From Candidatus Poribacteria bacterium (GTDB lineage: Bacteria > Poribacteria > WGA-4E > WGA-3G), in contig PYJD01000034.1 in NCBI GenBank assembly GCA_003635315.1, positions 1-64,000 on the forward strand: a stretch of DNA of 64,000 nt, read 5' to 3'. Position numbers and translations under genes: made by a program. The first letter of the stretch is position 1, and every line of letters starts with the position of its first letter. Shown piece after piece: positions 47,807-56,019 of this stretch. The notes beneath the pieces were generated by a model. The model saw only the letters and a list, made by a program, of their open reading frames with translations, made no database searches and had not been told where the DNA came from.

Positions 47807-49054
47807 TTAATTATTGATGAATAAACAAGCATTATCTTCAAAGATCACGGCAGGATTGGATTTACCGCGAATATGCGAAACTTTCCCATCGGTTATAAAA
47901 GCATTATTGTAAAAACGAATGTTTTGTATTCCCTTGCTCACACAGTCAACAGCAACAGGATTCCCATTTACAGCTTTCCTTGTAATCACCTTATTCCGAT
48001 AGATTGTTATGTTACGTATACCCCCATTTGCCCCTGTGGACCAGAAATGGATACCACCGTATGTATTATTTCTTCCGTCATTCTCACTCAAATTATAGCG
48101 AATGATGTTGCTGTGATATGCTCTTGCTCCGTCAAATTGTGCTAAAAGAAATCCGGCACCGTCGTTATCGTGAGAGTAATTGTATTGAACCATTGAGTTT
48201 TGCACACCACCATCAAGGTCGAAACCAGCACCATCTTTACTACTTCCAGTTCGATTGTGGTGCGATTCATTACACTGTATGAGGACTTGATTAGAATCCC
48301 ATGCCCATATACCTACAGGACCACCTTCGTCAGAAGAATTTAACCTCCCGTTTTCATACACCTGACAATATTCAATTATCCCTCCGTCTACCTGTGCAAG
48401 CACAATACCGTTTCCTGTATGTGTTGCTTTACCTGGGAGTCCTTCGTTTCTGTATACCTGACAGGAACTGATATAAATGTCCTGATGTGAATATCCTTCA
48501 TGTTCTGGATTCCATATACCATAACAATTAATACCTGCATCTCCATTATCATGGATATTAGCATGAGTTATCTTCACATTGCTAAAACCGCTCCATGTGC
48601 CATCAATAGGTTCCGCAGCAATACAAATTCCAGTATTTTTAAAACCACTAATTTCAACCTTTTCAATTCGTATATTTGTGAGTTTCTTATGATCTGGAAG
48701 TGTATTAACAAACCTAATACCTGATCCATTATTACGATCTGTTCCATCCCCAACAAAGTTAAGATCAATTATATGGACACCATGAGAATTGCAACAAAGA
48801 AGACCTGAACCGTTCCCCGCATTAATCGTTGCTCTCCCTTCACCGTAAGATCTAAACGTTATGGGTTTATCAGAGCATTCAATATCCAAACCAGATAGGA
48901 TGAGATTTCCCTTGAACGTCTGATGTGCCTGAAACCAAACAGAATCACCAGCATTTAATTGGGTGCTATTTATCCTGTCAATACTGCGCCAAGGGGATTG
49001 GATGGAAATACCTGTATTGGAATCGTTACCAATTTTATTAATATAATAATCCAT
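47807..49054 (-). CDS. Right-handed parallel beta-helix protein
   Basis: 415 residues opening 'DYYINKIGNDSNTGISIQSP' (the DUF1565-like 'Yyvs..GsD...Gt...P...i' start of many pectate-lyase-fold proteins), followed by PbH1-type coils ('NVKITHANIHDNGDAGINCYG', 'GIIEYCQVYENG', 'NIIRYNLSENDGRNNTYGG'). No signal peptide and no clear RBS at ATG 49054. A polysaccharide lyase or hydrolase role is plausible but catalytic residues cannot be assigned by eye. Confidence 0.8.
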   Translation of the reverse strand: MDYYINKIGNDSNTGISIQSPWRSIDRINSTQLNAGDSVWFQAHQTFKGNLILSGLDIECSDKPITFRSYGEGRATINAGNGSGLLCCNSHGVHIIDLNFVGDGTDRNNGSGIRFVNTLPDHKKLTNIRIEKVEISGFKNTGICIAAEPIDGTWSGFSNVKITHANIHDNGDAGINCYGIWNPEHEGYSHQDIYISSCQVYRNEGLPGKATHTGNGIVLAQVDGGIIEYCQVYENGRLNSSDEGGPVGIWAWDSNQVLIQCNESHHNRTGSSKDGAGFDLDGGVQNSMVQYNYSHDNDGAGFLLAQFDGARAYHSNIIRYNLSENDGRNNTYGGIHFWSTGANGGIRNITIYRNKVITRKAVNGNPVAVDCVSKGIQNIRFYNNAFITDGKVSHIRGKSNPAVIFEDNACLFINN

Positions 49055-49121
49055 TCACAGACAATTATCGGACATTAGTAAACCGACTGCAATAAGGTTG
49101 TATTAGACTGTAAGTTTCCAT

Positions 49122-50477
49122 TTACGATTTCAGGATTAAACCGTCGTCTCTCATCCAGCCAATTACCCGTTCAAATGCCTCGACAGTTTTTGTAATATCC
49201 GCATCTGAATGTGCAGCAGTTGTCATGCCACCATTGCAAGCAAGGTCAATACCATTGAGTAACAAACCACATCGGAGAGATATAAGTAATTCTGAATCAC
49301 TATTCTCTTTTAGTTTACGATAGTCCCATATATATGGATCAAAATCCACCGCGCGTATATCTTTCTCCCCATGTCCCACAAGGAGTCTAATTCCAGAGAA
49401 TTCTCCGTATATCACCCAATCTAATTTATATGAATCAATTACCTGATTAAGTTCATCACGAAGCTTTTGTCCCATAAGGTTTGCTTGTTCATGAGGTTTT
49501 CCGGTTTTGACAATCTTTAGCATTGCTATACCTGCGGATGCTGAGAGCGGATTTGCGTTAAATGTGCCGGGATGTGGCATTTTCATCCCATCTGCTTCTG
49601 CATCAGTTGAAATCAGATCTAAGATCTCTTCCTTGCCAACAAGTGCACCGCCCGGAAGACCACCCGCCACAATCTTGGCAAGTGTTGTGAGATCAGGTAT
49701 CACATTGTAGTATCCTTGCGCACCACCAGGAGCTACACGAAATCCGGTGATAACTTCATCAAAAATCAGCACCACTCCATAATCAAGTGTCAGTTCCCGT
49801 AGTTGCTGTAAAAACTCACCATTGGTAGGAATCGTACCGAAAGATGCTCCTGTCGGTTCAAGAATTACACACGCGATCTCTTCATCTTCCTTCAATATTT
49901 TCTCAACAGCATCAATATCATTCGGTGGAGATAGAATGGTGGTATCCATTATCTCTTGTGGAACACCAGGAATTGGGGCATTATAGGGTTTATGTGCTCC
50001 CATAATTAGATTATCGTGCCATCCATGGAAATGCCCTTCAAACTTCAACACCTTTTTCTTTTGTGTATAAGTTCGTGCAAGCCGGATTGCCATGAGTGTA
50101 GCTTCTGTGCCAGAACTAACAAATCTGACTCGTTCAGCAGAAGGTATAAGTTGAGTTATAAGATTACCCCATTCTAACTCAAGTGGATGACATGCCCCAT
50201 AATGTGTACCACGATGTATCTGTGTTGTGACAGCATCAACGATTTCAGGAGGATTATGACCAAGCAGTAATGCTCCGTGTCCAGACCAATAATCAATGAA
50301 AGATTGATCATCAAGACCCCATTTTTGCGCACCTTCAGCATGTGTGATATAGATTGGAAATGGAGACATATAACGACTATCATGCGTTACACCATCAGGA
50401 AAGAGTTGATTTGCTATCTCTGCCAATTCTAAATCTTTTGCAAAGGCTTTTTGATAAAGTTCCAATATAGTTGGCAT
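49122..50477 (-). CDS. Class III aminotransferase, glutamate-1-semialdehyde aminomutase-like
   Basis: 451 residues. 'FIDYWSGHGALLLGHNPPEI', 'VRFVSSGTEATLMAIRLART', 'LKFEGHFHGWHDNLIMGAH', 'VVLIFDEVITGFRVAPGGAQ' and the probable PLP Lys in 'TTLAKIVAGGLPGGALVGK' match the HemL-like branch of class III aminotransferases. The ordering without other haem genes and the divergent ends suggest a relative rather than true HemL. Confidence 0.82.
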   Translation of the reverse strand: MPTILELYQKAFAKDLELAEIANQLFPDGVTHDSRYMSPFPIYITHAEGAQKWGLDDQSFIDYWSGHGALLLGHNPPEIVDAVTTQIHRGTHYGACHPLELEWGNLITQLIPSAERVRFVSSGTEATLMAIRLARTYTQKKKVLKFEGHFHGWHDNLIMGAHKPYNAPIPGVPQEIMDTTILSPPNDIDAVEKILKEDEEIACVILEPTGASFGTIPTNGEFLQQLRELTLDYGVVLIFDEVITGFRVAPGGAQGYYNVIPDLTTLAKIVAGGLPGGALVGKEEILDLISTDAEADGMKMPHPGTFNANPLSASAGIAMLKIVKTGKPHEQANLMGQKLRDELNQVIDSYKLDWVIYGEFSGIRLLVGHGEKDIRAVDFDPYIWDYRKLKENSDSELLISLRCGLLLNGIDLACNGGMTTAAHSDADITKTVEAFERVIGWMRDDGLILKS

Positions 50478-50597
50478 TATTCCCTCTATCTCTTCATATT
50501 AATAACAAGCATTTGGCAACAGCAAAATCATATTCCTATAATACCCCAACACTAAGGATATGTCAATGATAATGATTGTTATCAACAATAAGAAAAT

Positions 50598-50626
50598 TTG
50601 ATATACCCTATAAAATGTGTTATAAT
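50598..50626 (+). promoter_or_regulatory. Strong sigma-70-like promoter of the rpsF-dnaB operon
   Basis: TTGATA (50598-50603), 17-nt spacer and consensus TATAAT (50621-50626). Transcription is expected near 50633, giving about 110 nt of leader before the rpsF start. Confidence 0.75.
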
Positions 50627-50690
50627 TAACCAATGTTAAACAATTTAGAATAACCCCTATTTCAAAGATAGAACATTATGATAATTTCAT

Positions 50691-50738
50691 TCTCTGCTCC
50701 CTGATATATTCAGTGGAGCCGTGAGTCCAAAGAGAGGA
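50691..50738 (+). promoter_or_regulatory. Probable S6:S18 autoregulatory leader
   Basis: GCTCC-CTGA (50696-50704) pairs with TCAG and GGAGC (50710-50713, 50715-50719). The 3' arm runs straight into CCG (50719-50721), the trinucleotide typical of S6:S18-bound leaders that mimic 16S rRNA. TCTCT (50691-50695) can pair with AGAGA (50731-50735), covering most of the AGAGAGG ribosome site. Folding would block rpsF translation when the S6:S18 complex is in excess. Confidence 0.55.
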
Positions 50739-50744
50739 TATACA

Positions 50745-51239
50745 TTGAAGCATTACGAACTCATGCTGATCATTACGCCTGACCATGAGGAAAATGAAGC
50801 AGAAGCACTTATTGAAAATGTCAAAGGTATTATTGAACAAGAAGCAACTCTTATCCACACGGATGTGTGGGGAAAAAGACGACTCGCTTATCCAATTCGT
50901 AAACGGACAGAAGGCTATTATGTGGTATATGTATTTGAATGTGCCCCTGGTTTCATCGCCCAAATAAGCCAAGCACTTCGTGTAATTGAAGCAATTCTAC
51001 GACACATGATTGTACTCTTTGAAGAAGATATCGAAAAATTGAAAGAAGACCCACCCGAGACAGAAACGACTGTCGTACCAGAGCTTAATACTGTAGAAGA
51101 TACCCCCGAATCCGTAGAATTAGAACAACCAGATGAAGATATCACACTTATAGAGGAAATATCTGAGTCTGATGAAGATTCAACCGAACCGGAAGAAGTC
51201 TCACAAGAATCGGATGAAGAGGCTACCGTATCTGAATAA
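50745..51239 (+). CDS. rpsF: Ribosomal protein S6 with acidic tail
   Basis: TTG 50745 is chosen ('MKHYELMLIITP', the usual S6 start) because AGAGAGG lies 7 nt upstream; a GTG at 50721 would fall inside the leader hairpin. The S6 core spans about 95 residues ('VWGKRRLAYPIRKRTEGYYVVY'). A further 60-70 residues form a Glu/Asp/Ser-rich tail ('EISESDEDSTEPEEVSQESDE'-like), longer than the poly-Glu tails of most S6. Binds S18 in the 30S platform. Confidence 0.9.
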   Translation: MKHYELMLIITPDHEENEAEALIENVKGIIEQEATLIHTDVWGKRRLAYPIRKRTEGYYVVYVFECAPGFIAQISQALRVIEAILRHMIVLFEEDIEKLKEDPPETETTVVPELNTVEDTPESVELEQPDEDITLIEEISESDEDSTEPEEVSQESDEEATVSE

Positions 51240-51352
51240 TTACACTTCATTCTTACCTGTGAATTAATTCAATCCAATATATCCAGGAACCTTTATTTAA
51301 AGTATAAGAAGATATTATCGAATATTCGCGATTAATAATTAAGGAGAAAGTC

Positions 51353-51820
51353 ATGGCAAGTTTTAACAAAGTTATTCTAATGGGTAACCTTACCCGAGAC
51401 CCCGAGATGAAGTACCTACCAAGTGGAACAGCCGTTACAAACTTTGCAATCGCAATGAGTGATCGCTATACAGACAGACAAACCGGTGAACAAAAAGAGA
51501 ATGTCTGTTTTGTTGATTTGGAAGCATGGGATAGACAAGCAGAAATTGTAAATGAGTATCTTAGCAAAGGTAGTCCTGTATTCATTGAAGGATCCTTAAG
51601 ATACGACTCATGGGAAGCAGAAGATGGCACAAAGCGAAGTAGGCTTAAAGTAAGAGTATTTCGCGTTCAATTAATTGGTGGAAGACGGGATGGTGATGAA
51701 GCTGGGAGTTATCCAGATAATGCATCTTCAGGGACACCAATGGAACAATCAGGTGGACAAACATCCTCGCCGTCTGAAGGTGGAAATGATTCATCAACTG
51801 AAGACGATATCCCATTCTAA
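51353..51820 (+). CDS. ssb: Single-stranded DNA-binding protein
   Basis: 155 residues with OB-fold start 'NKVILMGNLTRDPEMKYLPSG', 'VTNFAIAMSDRY', a Gly/Ser-rich linker and the partner-binding tip 'DDIPF'. AAGGAG precedes the ATG. Placement between rpsF and rpsR is the widespread conserved order. Confidence 0.96.
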   Translation: MASFNKVILMGNLTRDPEMKYLPSGTAVTNFAIAMSDRYTDRQTGEQKENVCFVDLEAWDRQAEIVNEYLSKGSPVFIEGSLRYDSWEAEDGTKRSRLKVRVFRVQLIGGRRDGDEAGSYPDNASSGTPMEQSGGQTSSPSEGGNDSSTEDDIPF

Positions 51821-51960
51821 TCTTAACTGTGATTGTTAGCAAACTGTTAGATCTTATATCGTATTAGATTCTGTCGCAATCGGTCTCATAGTAAATCAAA
51901 AACCGTATTGGCAATGTGGTCTATTATGGAAGTTAATGTTATGTCCGAAGGAGAAAATAC

Positions 51961-52161
51961 ATGTCATATCGTCGTAGATCTCGGTACAGTAAACTGGAAT
52001 CCGTGAATTACAAAGATATTGAAACCCTAAGAAAATTTGTCAACGAACGTGGAAAAATTGTTAGCCGTCGAGTGTCAGGACTCTCAGCGAAACAACAGCG
52101 GATGGTAACACGTGCTGTGAAACGTGCGCGAAACATGGCATTATTACCATTCACGCGGTAA
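51961..52161 (+). CDS. rpsR: Ribosomal protein S18
   Basis: 66 residues: '[21 protein letters not shown]', '[22 protein letters not shown]' and '[10 protein letters not shown]', a complete S18. It lacks the Cys zinc ligands seen in some forms. AAGGAG is upstream. Partner of S6 in leader control. Confidence 0.96.
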   Translation: MSYRRRSRYSKLESVNYKDIETLRKFVNERGKIVSRRVSGLSAKQQRMVTRAVKRARNMALLPFTR

Positions 52162-52249
52162 ACATAATAATTCACTGAGCGATGCAATAACGTGTTCTAA
52201 GACATTATTTTAGTTGTCTTAGTGATTTGCACGCCAAGGGGATGGAAAA

Positions 52250-52699
52250 ATGGAAGTCATACTAAAAAGAACTATTGATGGACTGGGGATACCAGGTGAT
52301 GTCGTTAGAGTTGCAGATGGATATGCACGAAATTATCTTCTTCCAATGGATTATGCTGTCCATTCGACAGAACGAAATCAACGACATTTTGAACATCAGA
52401 AGCGAATTATTGATCAACAAGAAACTAAAGACAGAGAATACGCACGTGAGATCGCTGCACAGATCGTTGGTGTTACATGCCATCTAACCCGTCGGGCAGG
52501 AGAAAACGACCGTTTGTTTGGATCTGTAACCTCAGCTGATATAGTAGAATCTTTACGTGAAACGGCAAACCTTGAATTGGATAGACGCGTCATAGATCTT
52601 GCTGAACCTATTCGAGAACTTGGTGTGTTTACTGTAAATGTAAAATTACATGCCGATGTATCTACTGAACTCCGTGTTGTTGTAGAAAGAGAAGAATAG
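52250..52699 (+). CDS. rplI: Ribosomal protein L9
   Basis: 149 residues; N-terminal 'MEVILKRTIDGLGIPGDVVRV' and 'GYARNYLLPMDYAVHST' with the connecting helix and C-terminal domain 'DRLFGSVTSADIVESL'. Normal length. 88 nt after rpsR. Confidence 0.96.
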   Translation: MEVILKRTIDGLGIPGDVVRVADGYARNYLLPMDYAVHSTERNQRHFEHQKRIIDQQETKDREYAREIAAQIVGVTCHLTRRAGENDRLFGSVTSADIVESLRETANLELDRRVIDLAEPIRELGVFTVNVKLHADVSTELRVVVEREE

Positions 52700-52760
52700 A
52701 ATATCATTTTAAACAGTATAGAACCATACCCCTGCCTTCAGTAATTCTGAGGTATACGTT

Positions 52761-54101
52761 ATGCAGACACAAGCATTAGACTCCCTTATGGATAAGGAAG
52801 CAGAACAAGCTGTGCTTGGGTCAATGATGACTGAAAAAGCAATAATTCCACGTATTGAAGAATTATTAGGTTCTACCTCTGATATTTTTTTTACTACCGA
52901 CCACCAACTGATCTACAATGCAATTCTCGCTGTATATAACCGGGGTAGCGAGGTAGATCCAATTCTTGTTGCCAACGAACTGAATCGATTACAGCAATTA
53001 AACAGAACCGGTGGAACAGATTACCTATATCAACTTCAAGCTCCCATTGTAGAAACTGAAAGTGCTGAATTCTACGCAGAAATTATACGTGAGAAAGCAA
53101 CACGACGGAGATTGATTCAGGTAACCGGTAAGATTAATGAACTGGCACATGATGAAAGCATAGAAATCGGTGAAATACTTAATGAATCCCAAGAAATAGT
53201 ATTCGAATTAGGTAAATCGGATACCAAACGTGGATTTGAACATATCCGTTCTTTATTAAAAACAGGTATTGATGCGGTAGAAAAGTTATACCACAAGAAA
53301 GAACGTTATTTAGGTATCCCGACCGGTTTTTTTGACTTTGATTTACTAACCTCTGGATTACAGTCAGGAAATCTAATTATAATTGCTGCACGACCAGGGA
53401 TGGGGAAAACCACGTTAGTCCTAAATATGGCACAAAACATCGCTATTGAACAAGAAAGACCTGTAGCAATATTTAGTCTTGAAATGCCAGCACAGGATAT
53501 TGCTTTACGTATGTTATCAGCCGAATCCCATATTGATTTTGGTGATTTGCGTGTTGGCAAACTCAGTGAGGAATCTTGGACACCCCTTGTTCAAAGTGCA
53601 TCTCGCCTTAGTGAAGCAAACCTCCTAATAAACGACAATCGTACAATGACTATTCAAAGTCTACGTGCTGAGGCGCGACGTTTAAAGGCAAATTACGAGA
53701 ACCTTGGCTTGATTATTGTTGACTACCTCCAACTATTACGGGGGAATGACCGGTATAATGTTCGTGAACAAGAAATCTCAGATATTTCTCGATCCCTGAA
53801 AATCCTTGCATGGGAATTGAATCTGCCGGTCATTGCTTGTGCACAACTCAGTAGAGAAATTGAACGTCGTCCAAATAAGTTACCTCAACTTTCTGATTTG
53901 CGTGAATCCGGTGCAATTGAACAAGATGCTGATGTTGTAGCCTTTATACATCGCGAAGATAATTTTGAAGATCCAAATGATTATGATAACGAAATGGTCG
54001 AAGCAGCCCTCGTAATTAGGAAACAACGTAACGGTCCCACCGGTACAATTCCGTTGCAATTTCACAAAGCGCGGATGCGGTTTGAAAATACCAGCATATA
54101 G
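52761..54101 (+). CDS. dnaB: Replicative DNA helicase DnaB
   Basis: 446 residues. N-terminal primase-interacting domain ('DKEAEQAVLGSMMTEKA'), then RecA-fold with Walker A 'AARPGMGKTTLVLNMAQN', 'FSLEMPAQDIALRMLSAES', Walker B-type 'LIIVDYLQLLRG' and 'LSDLRESGAIEQDADVVAFI' arginine-finger region. Motifs are contiguous, so no intein. Last gene of the ribosomal operon. Confidence 0.96.
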   Translation: MQTQALDSLMDKEAEQAVLGSMMTEKAIIPRIEELLGSTSDIFFTTDHQLIYNAILAVYNRGSEVDPILVANELNRLQQLNRTGGTDYLYQLQAPIVETESAEFYAEIIREKATRRRLIQVTGKINELAHDESIEIGEILNESQEIVFELGKSDTKRGFEHIRSLLKTGIDAVEKLYHKKERYLGIPTGFFDFDLLTSGLQSGNLIIIAARPGMGKTTLVLNMAQNIAIEQERPVAIFSLEMPAQDIALRMLSAESHIDFGDLRVGKLSEESWTPLVQSASRLSEANLLINDNRTMTIQSLRAEARRLKANYENLGLIIVDYLQLLRGNDRYNVREQEISDISRSLKILAWELNLPVIACAQLSREIERRPNKLPQLSDLRESGAIEQDADVVAFIHREDNFEDPNDYDNEMVEAALVIRKQRNGPTGTIPLQFHKARMRFENTSI

Positions 54102-54191
54102 AAATTATCTCATAACTGGATACCTTTGTTTGAATTACATCGTTAAGAAATATAAGTTGGACTAATCTTGAGATAATTTTGGGACATTTCT

Positions 54192-55016
54192 ATGAATAAC
54201 CCTCCCACAGAGACTGCATCTTCTGGAGAATTCTCGAACATATTAAAAAACCGTCTCCATTACATGCTTTCAGAGATAGGGGATGCAGTCAGTCTACTCG
54301 GTGAGACGATCTACCAAATTTTCCGACGACCTTTCCAGTTAAACTTGCTGATCAAGCAGCTTTTACTGATTGGCTTTAATTCGTTATCCGTTGTGTTAGT
54401 CTCGGGTTTTTTCACAGGTATGGTATTAGGTGTTCAAGGTTATGTTCAGTTAAAACCTTATGCCGTTGAAGGATCTGTTGCTCAATTTGTGAGTGTATCA
54501 GTCGTTAAAGAACTCGGTCCTATGATAACAGCTTTTGTTCTGTCAGGTCGTATAGGTGCTTCTATTACAGCAGAACTTTCAACGATGAAAGTCACAGAAC
54601 AGATTGATGCTCTTGAAGTTATGGGAACAAATCCTGTAAAGTATCTTGTTGTACCTCGCTTTCTTGCCTGTTCAATTATGCTCCCCACCCTCACGATATT
54701 TTCAACATTTGCCGGTATTTTCGGTGGTTTTGTTGCGGTTGTCTCCTTATTCGGTTTCAACGGCTATTTTTATGTTTTAGAAGTTCAAAAACATCTATTC
54801 GTTGGCAGTGTTTTAATTAGTTTAATAAAAGCTACTTCTTTTGGAATGGCAATTGCTGCAGTAGGATGTTACAAAGGTTTCAGCATTTCAACGGCAGGTG
54901 GGGCAGAGGGAGTTGGAATAGCAACAACAGGTTCAGCGGTTGTATCTCTCATAACAATCCTTGTATTAGACTTTGTGTTGAACCATATTTTATTTAATAT
55001 ATTGGGAATGATTTAA
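54192..55016 (+). CDS. mlaE: MlaE-type lipid ABC transporter permease
   Basis: 274 residues, with several hydrophobic helices and the family core 'VKELGPMITAFVLSGRIGAS' followed by 'ELSTMKVTEQIDALEVMGTNP'. Inner-membrane permease of the MCE/Mla phospholipid transport system. First of a co-directional mlaE-mlaF-mlaD set; a repeat element separates it from mlaF. Confidence 0.92.
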   Translation: MNNPPTETASSGEFSNILKNRLHYMLSEIGDAVSLLGETIYQIFRRPFQLNLLIKQLLLIGFNSLSVVLVSGFFTGMVLGVQGYVQLKPYAVEGSVAQFVSVSVVKELGPMITAFVLSGRIGASITAELSTMKVTEQIDALEVMGTNPVKYLVVPRFLACSIMLPTLTIFSTFAGIFGGFVAVVSLFGFNGYFYVLEVQKHLFVGSVLISLIKATSFGMAIAAVGCYKGFSISTAGGAEGVGIATTGSAVVSLITILVLDFVLNHILFNILGMI

Positions 55017-55038
55017 AAATAGATTTGTAATTTATTTC

Positions 55039-55136
55039 ATAGTAGATTTAGAATTAATTTTACATTCAACACCGGTACGACTCCAAACCCCACTTACTGT
55101 GGTATGGAAGTGTATATTATTTCAAAATTCACTATA
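55039..55136. mobile_element. Repeat family B, short copy inside the mla operon
   Basis: The left end 'atagtagatttagaattaa' matches the reverse complement of the right end at 34.24 kb; the right end 'ttcaaaattcactata' matches the reverse complement of the left end at 33.73 kb. The interior differs: 'tccaaaccccac...gtggtatgga', a small hairpin. About 98 bp, between mlaE and mlaF. Confidence 0.65.
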
Positions 55137-55156
55137 AAAGCATTAAAAACACACTT

Positions 55157-55951
55157 ATGATTTCAGTAAGAGACGTCAGAAAAACCTTCGGTGATAACAC
55201 AGTGTTAAACGGATTAGATCTTGAGATTCCCCGTGGTGAAACACTAATAATTATGGGGCGAAGTGGTTGCGGTAAAAGCGTATTACTCAAAGTCATAGCT
55301 GGACTTCTCGCTGTGGATACAGGTGAAGTTTGGATTGATGGAACAGAGATAACCACCCTGAAAAAGAAACCTTTGAATCAGATTCGTCGGAAAATAGGAA
55401 TGCTTTTCCAATCTGCAGCTCTATTTGATTCTATGAGCGTAGCCGAGAACATCGCCTTTATGCTTGATCAGCATACAGACCTATCGGAACAAGATATGAG
55501 GAAAATTGTAGAGGAAAAATTGAAATTAGTTGATTTAGATGGTGTACAAGACCTAAGACCCGCACAACTCAGCGGTGGTATGAGAAAACGAGTGGGACTT
55601 GCCCGAGCACTTGCTTTCAATCCTGAAATTATATTATACGATGAACCCACTACCGGTCTCGACCCTGTCACATGTACCGAAATAAATGAATTAATTCGAG
55701 ACTTAAATCAACAATTAAAGGTAACTTCTATTGTGGTAACCCATGATATGCATAGTGCTTTTAGTGTTGGTACGCTGATGGTAATGCTTCATGAAGGGAA
55801 ACAAATTGCTTACGGCACACCAGAGGAAATAATCAATGAAGATCATCCAATCCTACAACAGTTTGTCCTATTTGGTGCCCCGAACCAGATCTTAAACATC
55901 GACGATCCAACTTTAAAAGAATTTACAGGTCGGAATGATAATGGGTTTTAG
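55157..55951 (+). CDS. mlaF: MlaF-type ABC transporter ATPase
   Basis: 264 residues: Walker A 'GRSGCGKSVLLKVIAGLL', Q-loop 'MLFQSAALFDSM', signature 'LSGGMRKRVGLARALA', Walker B 'IILYDEPTTGLDP' and 'VVTHDMHS'. The LSGGM signature is typical of the Mla ATPase. ATG 55157 has no strong RBS, perhaps because the upstream region was replaced by the repeat. Confidence 0.93.
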   Translation: MISVRDVRKTFGDNTVLNGLDLEIPRGETLIIMGRSGCGKSVLLKVIAGLLAVDTGEVWIDGTEITTLKKKPLNQIRRKIGMLFQSAALFDSMSVAENIAFMLDQHTDLSEQDMRKIVEEKLKLVDLDGVQDLRPAQLSGGMRKRVGLARALAFNPEIILYDEPTTGLDPVTCTEINELIRDLNQQLKVTSIVVTHDMHSAFSVGTLMVMLHEGKQIAYGTPEEIINEDHPILQQFVLFGAPNQILNIDDPTLKEFTGRNDNGF

Positions 55952-56019
55952 AAACCGTTAGTACAACTTGTTGAGAATTCATTATTAAATAGGAAGAGAA
56001 TCCTGAGAGGAATTGTCAA

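Noticed and set aside
52761..54101. Possible intein or split in dnaB
   Set aside because: Helicase motifs are contiguous at normal spacing and the length is 446 residues.
55081..55110. tRNA or terminator-like hairpin between mlaE and mlaF
   Set aside because: The ccac/gtgg hairpin lacks a T-run and lies within the family B repeat, which explains it better.
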